DNA of 64,000 bases from Rhizobiaceae bacterium (GTDB lineage: Bacteria > Pseudomonadota > Alphaproteobacteria > Rhizobiales > Rhizobiaceae): the NCBI GenBank assembly GCA_023953845.1, contig JAMLJC010000001.1, positions 1,240,001 to 1,304,000 of the forward strand, given 5' to 3'. Positions 25,698 to 35,873 of the stretch are shown here, piece by piece. Position 1 is the stretch's first letter, and every line of letters starts with the position of its first letter. Below the pieces are notes generated by a model. That model did not search any database. It was given only the letters and a program-made list of their open reading frames with translations, and was not told the DNA's origin. The position numbers and the translations under genes are program-made.

Positions 25698-26722
25698 GCA
25701 AGGCTCTCCTGCCGCCAGGCGGCGGCGATGGCGGACAGATGTTCGACCGGATTCTTCAGGAAGCGGATGGCGAAGGCGCGGACCCGCTCCTTGTCTTTCT
25801 CCGCGGTGATGTATTCGACGGGCGACTTGCCGTCGATGCGCGCCAGCAGCAGGCCGGGCAGCAAGGCCGCGACGCGGGCTTCCAGCGCGGCTGCGGGCTC
25901 CCATCCGATACCGGCGCGATAGCTGTCCACGATGGCCTGGAAGCAGTTGAGGAAAGCATGGCGCGCCGGCGGCGTCCAAACGCCTTTCAGCAGCATGTGG
26001 TTGAGCAGGAATGCGAGATCGAAGGCCGGATCGCCGAACCATGCGCATTCGGCATCGAGGAAGACGGGGCCGTTCGCTCCGGCCAGAATGTTCTTCGGGC
26101 TGACGTCGCCATGCACGAGACAACGCTTCGTCGCGGCCGTGGCGCGCGAAAGACCGAACAGGCGGGCTTCGAGGTCGGGATGCTTTCCGGCCGTCGCTTC
26201 CAGATAGGGTTCCAGCCTGATCGCGTGGAACGCCGCGTCGGTGGCGAAGCGGGCCGCGATCTCGGGCCTGTCCGCCGTCGCCGCGTGGATGGCCACAAGC
26301 GCCTCCCCGACCTTCGCCGCGAATGCCGGATCGGCGTGGCCGTCGCGCAGTTGCGCCTTCCAAAGTGGGAAATCGGCGGGCGGCAGGAAGCGCATGACGA
26401 CCAGATGGCTCTCGGCGTCCTCCGCGACGAGTTCGGGAACATTGTCCGGCCGGATCGACCCAGCGACCCGCATCCATTCGGCCTCGAAATGGCTGCGCTC
26501 CAGTGGCGCCTCCCATACGGCAGCCACCTTGAGCCTCGCCAACGCGCGTTTCACGCAGAAATCGCCCTTTGCGGTCGAGAGTCGCCAGATTTCCGACGAG
26601 ACGCCGCCGCTGAGCGGCACGAGTTCCGCGCGCTCATCGAGACCGAGCACGCCCAGCCGGCGAAGGCCGGCCAGCACTCCGTTTTCCGCGTGCGCGCGAT
26701 CGTCGGTTTCGCCTGGGCGCAT
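25694..26722 (-). CDS. Aminoglycoside phosphotransferase-fold kinase, MtnK-like
   Basis: The 342-residue protein is a protein-kinase-like small-molecule kinase. The phosphate loop is SGGVSSEIWR near residue 38, the ATP lysine is in CVKRALARLKV, the catalytic loop is LVHGDVSPKN near 198 and the metal motif is VFLDAECAWFGDPAFDLAF near 215. The VKRALxxLKV and DAExxxFGxxxFD patterns resemble 5-methylthioribose kinase more than antibiotic kinases. It is first in an operon whose second start overlaps its stop. It probably phosphorylates a sugar or alcohol that the enolase-like protein and dehydrogenase then process. An mtnA gene lies 2.1 kb away on the other strand. Confidence 0.78.
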   Translation of the reverse strand: MRPGETDDRAHAENGVLAGLRRLGVLGLDERAELVPLSGGVSSEIWRLSTAKGDFCVKRALARLKVAAVWEAPLERSHFEAEWMRVAGSIRPDNVPELVAEDAESHLVVMRFLPPADFPLWKAQLRDGHADPAFAAKVGEALVAIHAATADRPEIAARFATDAAFHAIRLEPYLEATAGKHPDLEARLFGLSRATAATKRCLVHGDVSPKNILAGANGPVFLDAECAWFGDPAFDLAFLLNHMLLKGVWTPPARHAFLNCFQAIVDSYRAGIGWEPAAALEARVAALLPGLLLARIDGKSPVEYITAEKDKERVRAFAIRFLKNPVEHLSAIAAAWRQESLA

Positions 26723-26888
26723 ATCGTCGTCTCTGTCCCTCTGCCGCTTCCGGCAATATCAGCTAGGTGTCGCTGCCGAAAGGCATCTTCGCCCTTCTCG
26801 GGCCGCATCTCGTCGCGCGAACGGGTTGCTTCCTGTTGCCCTGCTGTGCTTCACAGTGGTTCTATTCTGCATATCAGGGAGACCGTCC

Positions 26889-28016
<1,128 letters not shown>

Positions 28017-28116
28017 CAGAAGGTGCATGCTGCCCTCGCTGAGCGGGGACACTGAACTCTGGTCATCGTGAATCCGCTGCGGACATGATTCGTTTCATCG
28101 CAAGGGAGGAGAAACG

Positions 28117-28686
28117 ATGCCGGAGAAGCTGCATCCGAAAATCGATAACGGCCTGCCGAAGGAAAACCCCGGCTTTGCCGGCGGCACGCTGATATGCCTG
28201 TGTACGAGCAAGCCGGTGAAGGCGAAGGTCAAAGGACAGGTCGCCCACAACCACGCCTGCGGCTGCACCAAATGCTGGAAGCCGGCCGGTGCGGTGTTTT
28301 CCGTCGTCGCCGTGGTGCCGACTGCCGATCTCACCGTCACTGAAAATGCCGACAAGCTGAAGGTCGTCGACCCGTCCGCGCTCATCCAGCGGCACGCCTG
28401 CACGGAATGCGGCGTCCACATTCATGGTCCGGTAGAGCGCGACCATCCGTTCAAGGGACTCTCCTTCATCCATCCCGAGCGCTTCGAGGAGGACGGCTGG
28501 GCGCCGCCCGGCTTCGCGGCATTCGTCTCCTCGATCATCGAATCCGGTGTCGATCCGAACCGCATGGCAGGCATCCGCGCGCAGCTGAAGGTGAGCAGCC
28601 TCGAACCCTATGACTGTCTCAACCCCGGCCTGATGGATTACATCGCCACCTGGACCGCCAGGAAGTCCGGAGCGCTTCCGGCCTGA
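28117..28686 (+). CDS. gfa: S-(hydroxymethyl)glutathione synthase (Gfa)
   Basis: The 189-residue protein belongs to the glutathione-dependent formaldehyde-activating family and has the usual length. Zinc cysteine clusters are LICLCTS near residue 28, ACGCTKCWKP near 49 and HACTECGVHIHG near 95. It binds glutathione and favours formation of S-hydroxymethylglutathione, the substrate of the dehydrogenase encoded upstream. A GGAGGAG site precedes the ATG. The 132 bp after it contain an imperfect hairpin but no clear terminator before mtnA. Confidence 0.94.
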   Translation: MPEKLHPKIDNGLPKENPGFAGGTLICLCTSKPVKAKVKGQVAHNHACGCTKCWKPAGAVFSVVAVVPTADLTVTENADKLKVVDPSALIQRHACTECGVHIHGPVERDHPFKGLSFIHPERFEEDGWAPPGFAAFVSSIIESGVDPNRMAGIRAQLKVSSLEPYDCLNPGLMDYIATWTARKSGALPA

Positions 28687-28818
28687 AGCAAGGCAAGGCG
28701 CGGTGGAGCGCGCTCTCCGCCGTGTCTTGCCCTCCGCGCCTGCCGAAACAGGTTCCCTTTTCTCGTCGACTTGCTCTATGTGTGCGCCACCATAGGAGTG
28801 GCGAGAGGAAGCGTATTC

Positions 28819-29922
28819 ATGCATGTCGACGGCAGGCACTACCGGACCATCTGGCTGAACGCCGACGGCAGGTCCGTCGACATCATCGACCAGCGCTGGC
28901 TGCCGCATGAGTTCCGTGTCGAGACGCTGAAGACGATCGCGGATGTCGCGATCGCAATCCGCGACATGTGGGTGCGCGGCGCGCCGCTGATCGGCGCGAC
29001 GGCCGCCTATGGCATGGCGCTCCAGATGACGGTCGACGCCTCGGATGCGGCGCTCGATCGCGCGTGGGAAGAACTGCATGAAACGCGCCCGACTGCGATC
29101 AACCTGCGCTGGGGCCTTGACGACATGCGCAACACGCTGCGTCCCGTTCCGCAGGGCGAGCGCGTCGCTGCCGCTTACAAGCGCGCGGCGGAGATCGCCG
29201 ACGAGGACGTCGCCATCAACCGCGCCATCGGCCGCAACGGGCTTGAGATCATCAAGGCGATCGCGGCGAAGAAGAAGCCCGGCGAGCCGGTGAACGTGCT
29301 CACCCATTGCAATGCCGGCTGGCTGGCGACCGTCGACTACGGCACGGCGACCGCCCCGATCTATCTGGCGAAGGAAGCCGGCATTCCGGTCCATGTCTAT
29401 GTCGACGAGACGCGCCCGCGCAATCAGGGTGCGCAACTGACGGCGTGGGAGCTCGGCGGCGACGGCGTGCCGCACACGCTGGTGGTCGACAACGCCGGCG
29501 GGCACCTGATGCAGCACGGCATGGTCGACATGGTGATCGTGGGCACTGACCGCACGACTGCAAATGGCGACGTCTGCAACAAGATCGGCACCTATCTGAA
29601 AGCGCTCGCCGCGCGCGACAACGGCGTGCCCTTCTATGTCGGCCTGCCGTCGCCCACCATCGACTGGACGGTGCATGACGGAGTGAAGGAAATACCGATC
29701 GAGGAGCGGTCCGCCGACGAAGTGAGCTTTGTGCAGGGACGCGGCCCGGACGGCAAAACGGTCAGCGTGCGGATTTCGCCGGAAAGCACGAAAGCGGCTA
29801 ACCCTGCCTTCGATGTGACGCCGGCCCGGCTCGTCACCGGCCTGATCACGGAACGCGGCGTCTGCGAAGCGTCGCCCGAAGGCATGTTGAAGCTCTTTCC
29901 GGAGCGGCGTCCGAACCGCTGA
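28819..29922 (+). CDS. mtnA: S-methyl-5-thioribose-1-phosphate isomerase
   Basis: The 367-residue protein is MtnA, which isomerises methylthioribose 1-phosphate to methylthioribulose 1-phosphate in methionine salvage. MWVRGAPLIGATAAYG near residue 50, the catalytic cysteine in LTHCNAGWLATVDYGTA near 164 and the catalytic aspartate in GTDRTTANGDVCNKIG near 245 are all present. ATG 28819 follows GAGAGGAAG; 16 more codons upstream are open but lack homology. No other mtn gene adjoins it, though an MtnK-like kinase lies at 25694-26722. It is convergent to pcaF. Confidence 0.95.
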   Translation: MHVDGRHYRTIWLNADGRSVDIIDQRWLPHEFRVETLKTIADVAIAIRDMWVRGAPLIGATAAYGMALQMTVDASDAALDRAWEELHETRPTAINLRWGLDDMRNTLRPVPQGERVAAAYKRAAEIADEDVAINRAIGRNGLEIIKAIAAKKKPGEPVNVLTHCNAGWLATVDYGTATAPIYLAKEAGIPVHVYVDETRPRNQGAQLTAWELGGDGVPHTLVVDNAGGHLMQHGMVDMVIVGTDRTTANGDVCNKIGTYLKALAARDNGVPFYVGLPSPTIDWTVHDGVKEIPIEERSADEVSFVQGRGPDGKTVSVRISPESTKAANPAFDVTPARLVTGLITERGVCEASPEGMLKLFPERRPNR

Positions 29923-29940
29923 TTCCATCCGGGGAGCCGA

Positions 29941-31149
29941 TCAGACACTTTCCAGCACAACCGCGATACCCTGGCCGACACCAATGCACATGGTTGCCAG
30001 CGCCAGCCGGCCGCCGCGTTCGCGCAGTTCCAGCGCCGCCGTGCCGGTGATGCGAGCCCCCGACATGCCGAGCGGATGGCCGAGCGCGATCGCCCCGCCG
30101 TTCGGATTCACATGCGCGGCACCCTCGGCGATGCCGAGTTCGCGCAGCACGGCGATGCCCTGAGAGGCGAAAGCCTCGTTCAGTTCGATCACGTCGAAGT
30201 CGACCGTCTTCAGGCCGAGCCGCGCGCAGAGCTTCCGCGTTGCCGGGACCGGCCCGATGCCCATGATGCGCGGCGCCACACCGGCGGCCACGCCGCCCAG
30301 AAGACGCGCGATCGGCGTCAGCCCGTGCCTCCTCGCCGCTGCCTCCGAAGCGACGACAAGCGCCGCCGCGCCGTCATTGACGCCGGAAGCATTGCCGGCG
30401 GTTACCGTGCCGCCGACCTTCCTGAAGGGGGTTGCCAGCTTCGCCAGAGCCTCCACGGTGGTGCCCGCGCGTGGATGCTCGTCCTTCGTCACCACGACGG
30501 GATCGCCCTTTTTTTGCGGGATGCTCACTGGTGTAATTTCCCTGGCCAGCCGGCCACTGGCTTGCGCGGCCACCGCCTTCTCCTGGCTGCGCGCGGCGAA
30601 GGCGTCCTGGTCGGCACGCGAGACACCGAACTCCTCGGCCACGGCTTCGCCCGTCTCCGGCATGGAATCGATCCCGTACTGCGCCTTCATCAGCGGGTTG
30701 ACGAAGCGCCAGCCGATCGTCGTGTCGTAGATCTCGGCGTTGCGCGAGAAGGCCGTTTCGGCCTTCGGCATGACGAAGGGCGCGCGCGACATGCTTTCTA
30801 CCCCACCGGCGATCATCAGTTCGGCCTCACCGGCCTTGATCGCGCGGGCAGCGGTGATGACCGCGTCCATTCCCGAGCCGCAGAGCCGGTTGATGGTGGT
30901 GCCGGGCACGTCCCTGGGCAATCCGGCGAGCAGCAGCGCCATGCGCGCCACGTTGCGGTTGTCCTCCCCGGCCTGGTTGGCGCAGCCATAAATCACGTCG
31001 TCGACAGCGGCCCAGTCGACTGCGCTGTTACGCTCCATAAGCGCTTTCAGCGGCACGGCGCCTAGGTCGTCGGCACGAACAGCTGAAAGCGCGCCGCCGA
31101 ACCGGCCGATCGGCGTGCGAATGTAATCACAGATAAACGCTTCCGTCAT
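29941..31149 (-). CDS. pcaF: 3-oxoadipyl-CoA thiolase
   Basis: The 402-residue protein is a thiolase of the beta-ketoadipyl-CoA group, beginning FICDYIRTPIGRFGGALS as typical PcaF does. The nucleophilic cysteine is in NRLCGSGMDA near residue 90, the histidine in GGAIALGHPLGMSG near 357 and the second cysteine in ATMCIGVGQG near 387. It cleaves 3-oxoadipyl-CoA to succinyl-CoA and acetyl-CoA, the last step of aromatic catabolism by the beta-ketoadipate route. No other pca gene is in the window, so a general acetyl-CoA acyltransferase role remains possible. Confidence 0.88.
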   Translation of the reverse strand: MTEAFICDYIRTPIGRFGGALSAVRADDLGAVPLKALMERNSAVDWAAVDDVIYGCANQAGEDNRNVARMALLLAGLPRDVPGTTINRLCGSGMDAVITAARAIKAGEAELMIAGGVESMSRAPFVMPKAETAFSRNAEIYDTTIGWRFVNPLMKAQYGIDSMPETGEAVAEEFGVSRADQDAFAARSQEKAVAAQASGRLAREITPVSIPQKKGDPVVVTKDEHPRAGTTVEALAKLATPFRKVGGTVTAGNASGVNDGAAALVVASEAAARRHGLTPIARLLGGVAAGVAPRIMGIGPVPATRKLCARLGLKTVDFDVIELNEAFASQGIAVLRELGIAEGAAHVNPNGGAIALGHPLGMSGARITGTAALELRERGGRLALATMCIGVGQGIAVVLESV

Positions 31150-31209
31150 TTTAACTGTATCCGCCCCCCGCCTCTTTCCCTGTCGGGCCTGGTGTTCCGA
31201 ACCTGTGAG

Positions 31210-31839
31210 CTACCGCTCGCTCAGCCGCCTTACCTGTTCGCTCAATGCAGCAACCTGCTCCTCGAGCGCGGCAACGCGCATTTCCATGTCGGATGCGGGA
31301 GCCTGTGTGGTGGGTAGTGCAGTCGGCACCGCCACCGCTCCCGTCAGCAGTTGCGCGTAGCGCTCCTCGCGCTGGCCGGGGGCACGCTCGATCAGTTGCA
31401 CGAGGGGCGGCCGGCGGCCGATCAGCATATCGAGTTCGCCCCGCAGATCCTCGATCGACGGGAAGCGCGCCATGCGCTCGGCTCGCGCCATCAGTTCGTG
31501 CGCCGTCTGCGGCCCGCGCAGCAGCATCAGCGCGACCAGCGCGATCTGGTTCTGCGCGAGCGAGAATTTTTGCGCGAGCAGATGCTCGTAACGCTCCACG
31601 CGCGAGGCGAAGGCCTGTCGCACCAGCCCCTTCTGCTCAAGCGTGCCGAGTGCGCGCCGCACTTCGACGATCTCCAGCGCCATGACGGGCTCGCGCGCCG
31701 TCTTCTGGTTGGCTGCGGCATGCGCAGAGTTAAGCGTCAGCGGATAGACGTCGGGCGTCAGCTCCTTCTTCTCGGCAAGACAACCAAGGATGCGCGCTTC
31801 GATCGGATTGAGAATGGGGAGTTCGTTGTCGCCGGTCAT
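31210..31839 (-). CDS. YceH-family (DUF480) protein
   Basis: The 209-residue protein matches the YceH/DUF480 family, two winged-helix-like domains of unknown function. The segments LNPIEARILGCLAEKKELTP near residue 8 and PLTLNSAHAAANQKTAREPV near 33 are diagnostic. The C-terminal 30 residues form a heptad-like coiled coil (MEMRVAALEEQVAALSEQV). ATG 31839 gives the family start; seven further codons upstream are open. It stands alone between pcaF and a divergent membrane-protein gene. Confidence 0.88.
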   Translation of the reverse strand: MTGDNELPILNPIEARILGCLAEKKELTPDVYPLTLNSAHAAANQKTAREPVMALEIVEVRRALGTLEQKGLVRQAFASRVERYEHLLAQKFSLAQNQIALVALMLLRGPQTAHELMARAERMARFPSIEDLRGELDMLIGRRPPLVQLIERAPGQREERYAQLLTGAVAVPTALPTTQAPASDMEMRVAALEEQVAALSEQVRRLSER

Positions 31840-31932
31840 CTGTCGTCTCTGGCATCGCAATCGATTTTACACCGTGACGATTTACACGGCTGCGCTTTGG
31901 GTGTCTCCTGCCGAAGAGCATTGGAGGGCGCA

Positions 31933-32414
31933 ATGTTCTTCGGTATATCGACACTTCAGACCTTTCACGTTCTCGTCAGTCTGGCTGGCATCGCGACGGG
32001 ACTGATCGTGCTTGCAGGCATGCTGACCTCGCGGCACAAGGATCGTCTCATTCCGGTTTTCCTGGGCACGACATTGGTGACGACGCTGACCGGGTTCCTG
32101 TTCCCGTTCAACGGATTCACGCCCGCGCTGGGTGTCGGGATCATATCCACGATAGTGATGGTCTTAGCGTTGCGCTGTACTGGCGGCACCTTGCCGGCCG
32201 CTGGCGCGGTATTTTCGTACTGACGACAGTGACAGCACTCTATCTGAACACATTCGTGCTGGTCGTGCAGCTTTTCCAGAAGGTGCCGACGCTGAACGCG
32301 CTGGCGCCAACTGGTTCCGAGCCGCCCTTCGCCATTGTGCAGGGCGTGGTTCTGCTCGGCTTCATCACCGCCGGGTGGCTCGCCTTCCGCCGCTATCCGC
32401 CGGCGACGACATAG
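31933..32414 (+). pseudogene. Membrane-protein gene interrupted by a frameshift
   Basis: The first frame (31933-32223) encodes about 80 residues of a hydrophobic protein and then turns into nonsense ending AAGAVFSY. From about 32172 the next frame continues smoothly as ALYWRHLAGRWRGIFVLTTV and on to a stop at 32414 (QLFQKVPTLNALAPTGSEPP near the end). Joined, this would be a protein of about 160 residues with four membrane segments. The change fits loss of one G around 32172 (TTGGCG to TTGCG). It is either a recent inactivation or a base-call error. GGAGGG precedes the ATG. The function is unknown. Confidence 0.75.
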
Positions 32415-32457
32415 CGCCCTGCGAGGCCGCCGGCGTCACGCGACCAGCAGCGCTGCG

Positions 32458-33237
32458 TCAAACCCGCCGCTCCACCATCATCTTCTTGATCTCGGCGATG
32501 GCCTTCGCCGGATTGAGGCCCTTGGGGCAGGTCTGTGTGCAGTTCATGATGGTGTGGCAGCGATAGAGCCGGAACGGATCTTCCAGATTGTCAAGCCGTT
32601 CGCCCTTGGCCTCGTCTCTGGAGTCGATCAGCCAGCGATAGGCCTGCAGCAGCACGGCGGGGCCGAGATAGCGGTCGCCGTTCCACCAGTAGCTCGGGCA
32701 GGAGGTCTGGCAGCAGAAGCAGAGGATGCACTCGTAGAGGCCGTCGAGCTTCTGGCGGTCCTCATGGCTCTGCAGCCACTCCTTCGCCGGCTCCGGCGAA
32801 ACCGTCCTGAGATAGGGGTCGATCGAGGTGAGCTGTGCGTAAGGAACGGTCAGGTCGGGCACGAGGTCCTTGACCACCGGCATATGCGGCAACGGATAGA
32901 CCTTCACCGGTCCCGAAATGTCGTCCATGCCCTTGGTGCAGGCGAGCGTGTTCGAGCCGTCGATGTTCATGGCGCAGGAGCCGCAAATGCCTTCGCGGCA
33001 GGAGCGGCGCAGCGTCAGCGTCGGGTCGATCTTGTTCTTGATGTAGAGCAGCGCGTCCAGAACCATCGGCCCGCAATCCTCGAGATCGACGAAATAGGTG
33101 TCTACGCTCGGATTTTCGCCATCGTCGGGCGACCAGCGATAGATGCGGTATTCGCGCAGATTCTTGGCGCCCTCGGGCTTCGGCCAGGTCTTTCCGGGCC
33201 GGATCTTCGAGTTTTTTGGGAGTGCGAGTTCGACCAT
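32458..33237 (-). CDS. sdhB: Succinate dehydrogenase iron-sulfur subunit
   Basis: The 259-residue protein is the electron-transfer subunit of complex II. It shows the [2Fe-2S] cysteines in CREGICGSCAMNIDG near residue 80, the [4Fe-4S] set in CILCFCCQTSCPSYWW near 170 and the [3Fe-4S] set in CHTIMNCTQTCPKGLNP near 230. It passes electrons from the SdhA flavin to ubiquinone at the membrane. It is last in the sdhC-sdhD-sdhA-sdhB operon, ten bases after sdhA, in the typical alphaproteobacterial order. Confidence 0.97.
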   Translation of the reverse strand: MVELALPKNSKIRPGKTWPKPEGAKNLREYRIYRWSPDDGENPSVDTYFVDLEDCGPMVLDALLYIKNKIDPTLTLRRSCREGICGSCAMNIDGSNTLACTKGMDDISGPVKVYPLPHMPVVKDLVPDLTVPYAQLTSIDPYLRTVSPEPAKEWLQSHEDRQKLDGLYECILCFCCQTSCPSYWWNGDRYLGPAVLLQAYRWLIDSRDEAKGERLDNLEDPFRLYRCHTIMNCTQTCPKGLNPAKAIAEIKKMMVERRV

Positions 33238-33247
33238 CTATCGCTCC

Positions 33248-35080
33248 TCAATACACCCGGGCCTTGGGCGCGATCTTTGCCGGATCGATGCCGCCTTCGG
33301 AAACCGGCAGCATCGTCTCCGTGTGCACCGGCCGGTAGTCGAGCGTCACCTTGCCGGCGTCGTCCACCCAGGCCAGCGTGTGCTTGCGCCAGTTGGCGTC
33401 GTCGCGCGCGGAAAAATCCTCGCGGGCGTGAGCGCCACGGCTTTCCTTGCGGGCTTCGGCCCCATGCACCGTCAGGATGGCGTTGGCCATCAGATTGTGC
33501 AGCTCGAGCGTCTCCACGAGGTCGGAGTTCCAGATCATCGAGCGGTCGAAGACCTTCACATCCTTCAGCTCGTCCCAGATCGCCGACACGCGCCTGCAGC
33601 CGTTCTCAAGCGATTCCTGGGTGCGGAAGACGGCGGCGTCCTCCTGCATGGCGCGCTGCATCTTCTCGCGCAGCACCGCCGTCCGCGTGCCACCATCGGC
33701 ATGGCGCAACCGGTCGAACCGCTCCATGATCCTGTCGCAGGCGGCGACGTTCAGCGCCGGCACGGGAGCGTCCTTGTCGATCACCTGCGCCGCCTTGATC
33801 GCCGCGGCGCGGCCGAAGACCACGAGATCGATCAGCGAGTTGGAGCCCAACCGGTTGGCGCCATGCACCGAGGCGCAGCCGGCCTCGCCCACCGCCATCA
33901 GGCCGGGCAGCACGCGGTCCGGATCGTCCTCGGTGGGCGACAGGACCTCGCCCCAATAATTCGTGGGAATGCCGCCCATATTGTAATGCACGGTCGGCAG
34001 CACCGGGATCGGCTCGCGGGTGACGTCGACGCCGGCAAAGATTTTTGCCGATTCCGAGATGCCCGGCAGGCGCTCATGCAGCACGGCCGGGTCGAGGTGA
34101 TCGAGATGCAGGAAGATGTGGTCCTTGTTCTTGCCGACGCCGCGGCCTTCGCGGATCTCCAGCGTCATGCAGCGCGAGACGACGTCGCGCGAAGCGAGGT
34201 CTTTCGCGGAGGGCGCATAGCGCTCCATGAAGCGCTCGCCTTCCGAGTTGACCAGATAGCCGCCCTCGCCGCGCGCACCCTCGGTGATGAGGCAGCCGGC
34301 GCCGTAGATGCCGGTCGGATGAAACTGGACGAACTCCATGTCCTGCAACGGCAGGCCCGCGCGCGCCACCATGCCGCCGCCGTCGCCGGTGCAAGTGTGA
34401 GCGGACGTAGCCGAGAAATAGGCTCGCCCGTAGCCGCCGGTCGCCAGCACCACCATCTTGGCCGAGAAGCGGTGGATGGTGCCGTCGTCGAGGTTCCAGG
34501 CGACGACGCCGGTGCAGGTGCCATCCGGCTCCATGATCAGGTCGAGCGCGAAATATTCGACGAAGAACTGCGCGCTGTGGCGCAGCGACTGGCCGTAGAG
34601 CGTGTGCAGGATGGCGTGTCCGGTGCGGTCGGCCGCCGCGCAGGTACGTTGCACGGGCGGACCGTCGCCGAAGTTCATCATGTGGCCGCCGAAGGGACGC
34701 TGGTAGATCTTGCCTTCCTCCGTGCGGGAGAAGGGCACGCCGTAGTGCTCGAGCTCGTAGACGGCGGCAGGCGCCTGCCGGACCATGTATTCCATGGCGT
34801 CGACGTCGCCGAGCCAGTCCGACCCCTTGACGGTGTCGTACATGTGCCACTGCCAGGAATCCGGCCCCATGTTCTGCAGCGATGCGGCGATGCCGCCCTG
34901 CGCCGCGACGGTGTGTGAGCGCGTCGGGAAAACCTTGGTGATGCAGGCCGTCTTCAGGCCCTGCTCGGCCATGCCCAGCGTCGCGCGCAGACCTGCGCCG
35001 CCTGCGCCCACCACGACGACGTCGAACTTGTGGTCGACATAGGTGTAGGCCGGGCTTGCCTTTTTGTCCGCTTCAGCCAC
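33248..35080 (-). CDS. sdhA: Succinate dehydrogenase flavoprotein subunit
   Basis: The 610-residue protein oxidises succinate to fumarate using covalently bound FAD. The FAD motif VVVGAGGAGLRATLGMAEQG opens near residue 20, and the flavin-linking histidine is in RSHTVAAQGG near 55. The active-site segment MEFVQFHPTGIYGAGCLITE lies near 245. The length is standard. It follows sdhD by three bases and precedes sdhB by ten in one operon, so the four subunits are made together. A long open frame on the opposite strand is a high-GC shadow. Confidence 0.97.
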   Translation of the reverse strand: MAEADKKASPAYTYVDHKFDVVVVGAGGAGLRATLGMAEQGLKTACITKVFPTRSHTVAAQGGIAASLQNMGPDSWQWHMYDTVKGSDWLGDVDAMEYMVRQAPAAVYELEHYGVPFSRTEEGKIYQRPFGGHMMNFGDGPPVQRTCAAADRTGHAILHTLYGQSLRHSAQFFVEYFALDLIMEPDGTCTGVVAWNLDDGTIHRFSAKMVVLATGGYGRAYFSATSAHTCTGDGGGMVARAGLPLQDMEFVQFHPTGIYGAGCLITEGARGEGGYLVNSEGERFMERYAPSAKDLASRDVVSRCMTLEIREGRGVGKNKDHIFLHLDHLDPAVLHERLPGISESAKIFAGVDVTREPIPVLPTVHYNMGGIPTNYWGEVLSPTEDDPDRVLPGLMAVGEAGCASVHGANRLGSNSLIDLVVFGRAAAIKAAQVIDKDAPVPALNVAACDRIMERFDRLRHADGGTRTAVLREKMQRAMQEDAAVFRTQESLENGCRRVSAIWDELKDVKVFDRSMIWNSDLVETLELHNLMANAILTVHGAEARKESRGAHAREDFSARDDANWRKHTLAWVDDAGKVTLDYRPVHTETMLPVSEGGIDPAKIAPKARVY

Positions 35081-35083
35081 GGC

Positions 35084-35467
35084 TCAACCTCCAAAAGTCA
35101 ATTTGAGGATCGCGAAGAGCGAAACGATGCCGATCGCGACGGTGAAGAAGGTGTTGAGCATCAGGACCACGACCTTGCTTCCTTCCCCGTGCACGTAATC
35201 CTCGATGATGATCTGCATGCCGAGCCGCATGTGGTCGAGCGCGACGATCAGAAAAAGCGCCACGGGCAACGCGACGAGCGGCTGGGCCAGCGAGGCGCGC
35301 ACGTCATCCACGGTCGCGCCGCGCAGCGACAGCACCCAGCCAATGACGAAAAGCGAGAGCGGAACCAGCGCGACCGCGGTCAGCCGGATGCGCCAGAAAT
35401 GCTCGGTGCCTTCCTTGGCGGAGCCGAGGCCGCGCACCTTGCCGAGGGGTGTTCGCATATCGGTCAT
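35084..35467 (-). CDS. sdhD: Succinate dehydrogenase membrane anchor subunit
   Basis: The 127-residue protein has three hydrophobic segments (about residues 27-49, 62-80 and 98-122). The conserved heme and quinone region is in LDHMRLGMQIIIEDYVHGE near residue 78, with the heme-ligand histidine candidate in LDHMRLG. It anchors SdhAB in the inner membrane with SdhC. Either ATG at 35467 or ATG three codons later could be used. Its start lies seven bases after the sdhC stop. Confidence 0.93.
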   Translation of the reverse strand: MTDMRTPLGKVRGLGSAKEGTEHFWRIRLTAVALVPLSLFVIGWVLSLRGATVDDVRASLAQPLVALPVALFLIVALDHMRLGMQIIIEDYVHGEGSKVVVLMLNTFFTVAIGIVSLFAILKLTFGG

Positions 35468-35474
35468 GGCAGCC

Positions 35475-35873
35475 TCATCCGATCAGGAAATACACGGCCC
35501 AGGTGGCGACCGTCAGCGCCACCGCGCCGATCACCGTCGCCCAGGCGAGTCTGGAGGCGGTGTGCTTTTCAAGGCCCGCGCCGACATCCCAGACGAAATG
35601 CCGGATGCCGCCGAGCAGATGCAGGAAGATGGCGAGGGTATAGCCGAACAGGACCAGCAGCCCCAGCCACGACGTGATCAGCCAATGGACGAAGGCGAAA
35701 TGGTCGGGCGAGGTCGCTGCGGCGATCAGCCACCAGGCGACAAGCAACGTGCCGACATAGAGCGCGCCGCCGGTGATGCGATGCAGGATCGACATCGTCA
35801 TCGTGATCGGCCATCGATAGATGGACAGATGTGGCGACAGCGGTCTCTGGCGGGTGGCTGTGGATCTGCTCAT
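35475..35873 (-). CDS. sdhC: Succinate dehydrogenase cytochrome b556 subunit
   Basis: The 132-residue protein carries the SdhC signature RPLSPHLSIYRWPITMTMSI near residue 10 and the heme-binding histidine in HLLGGIRHFVWDVG near 85, with three membrane segments. ATG 35873 has GGGGGAG directly ahead; the frame is open 14 more codons but starts within the promoter region. As first gene of sdhCDAB it defines the operon start, and its promoter must lie in the A/T-richer 359 bp upstream. Confidence 0.94.
   Translation of the reverse strand: MSRSTATRQRPLSPHLSIYRWPITMTMSILHRITGGALYVGTLLVAWWLIAAATSPDHFAFVHWLITSWLGLLVLFGYTLAIFLHLLGGIRHFVWDVGAGLEKHTASRLAWATVIGAVALTVATWAVYFLIG

Noticed and set aside
28687..28760. 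Intrinsic terminator after gfa
   Set aside because: There is an imperfect GC-rich hairpin, but no T-run follows and several mismatches interrupt the stem.
33143..34918. 591-codon open frame opposite sdhA and sdhB
   Set aside because: It is an antisense shadow of sdhA with composition-driven amino acids (H, R, A, D, V) and no domain.
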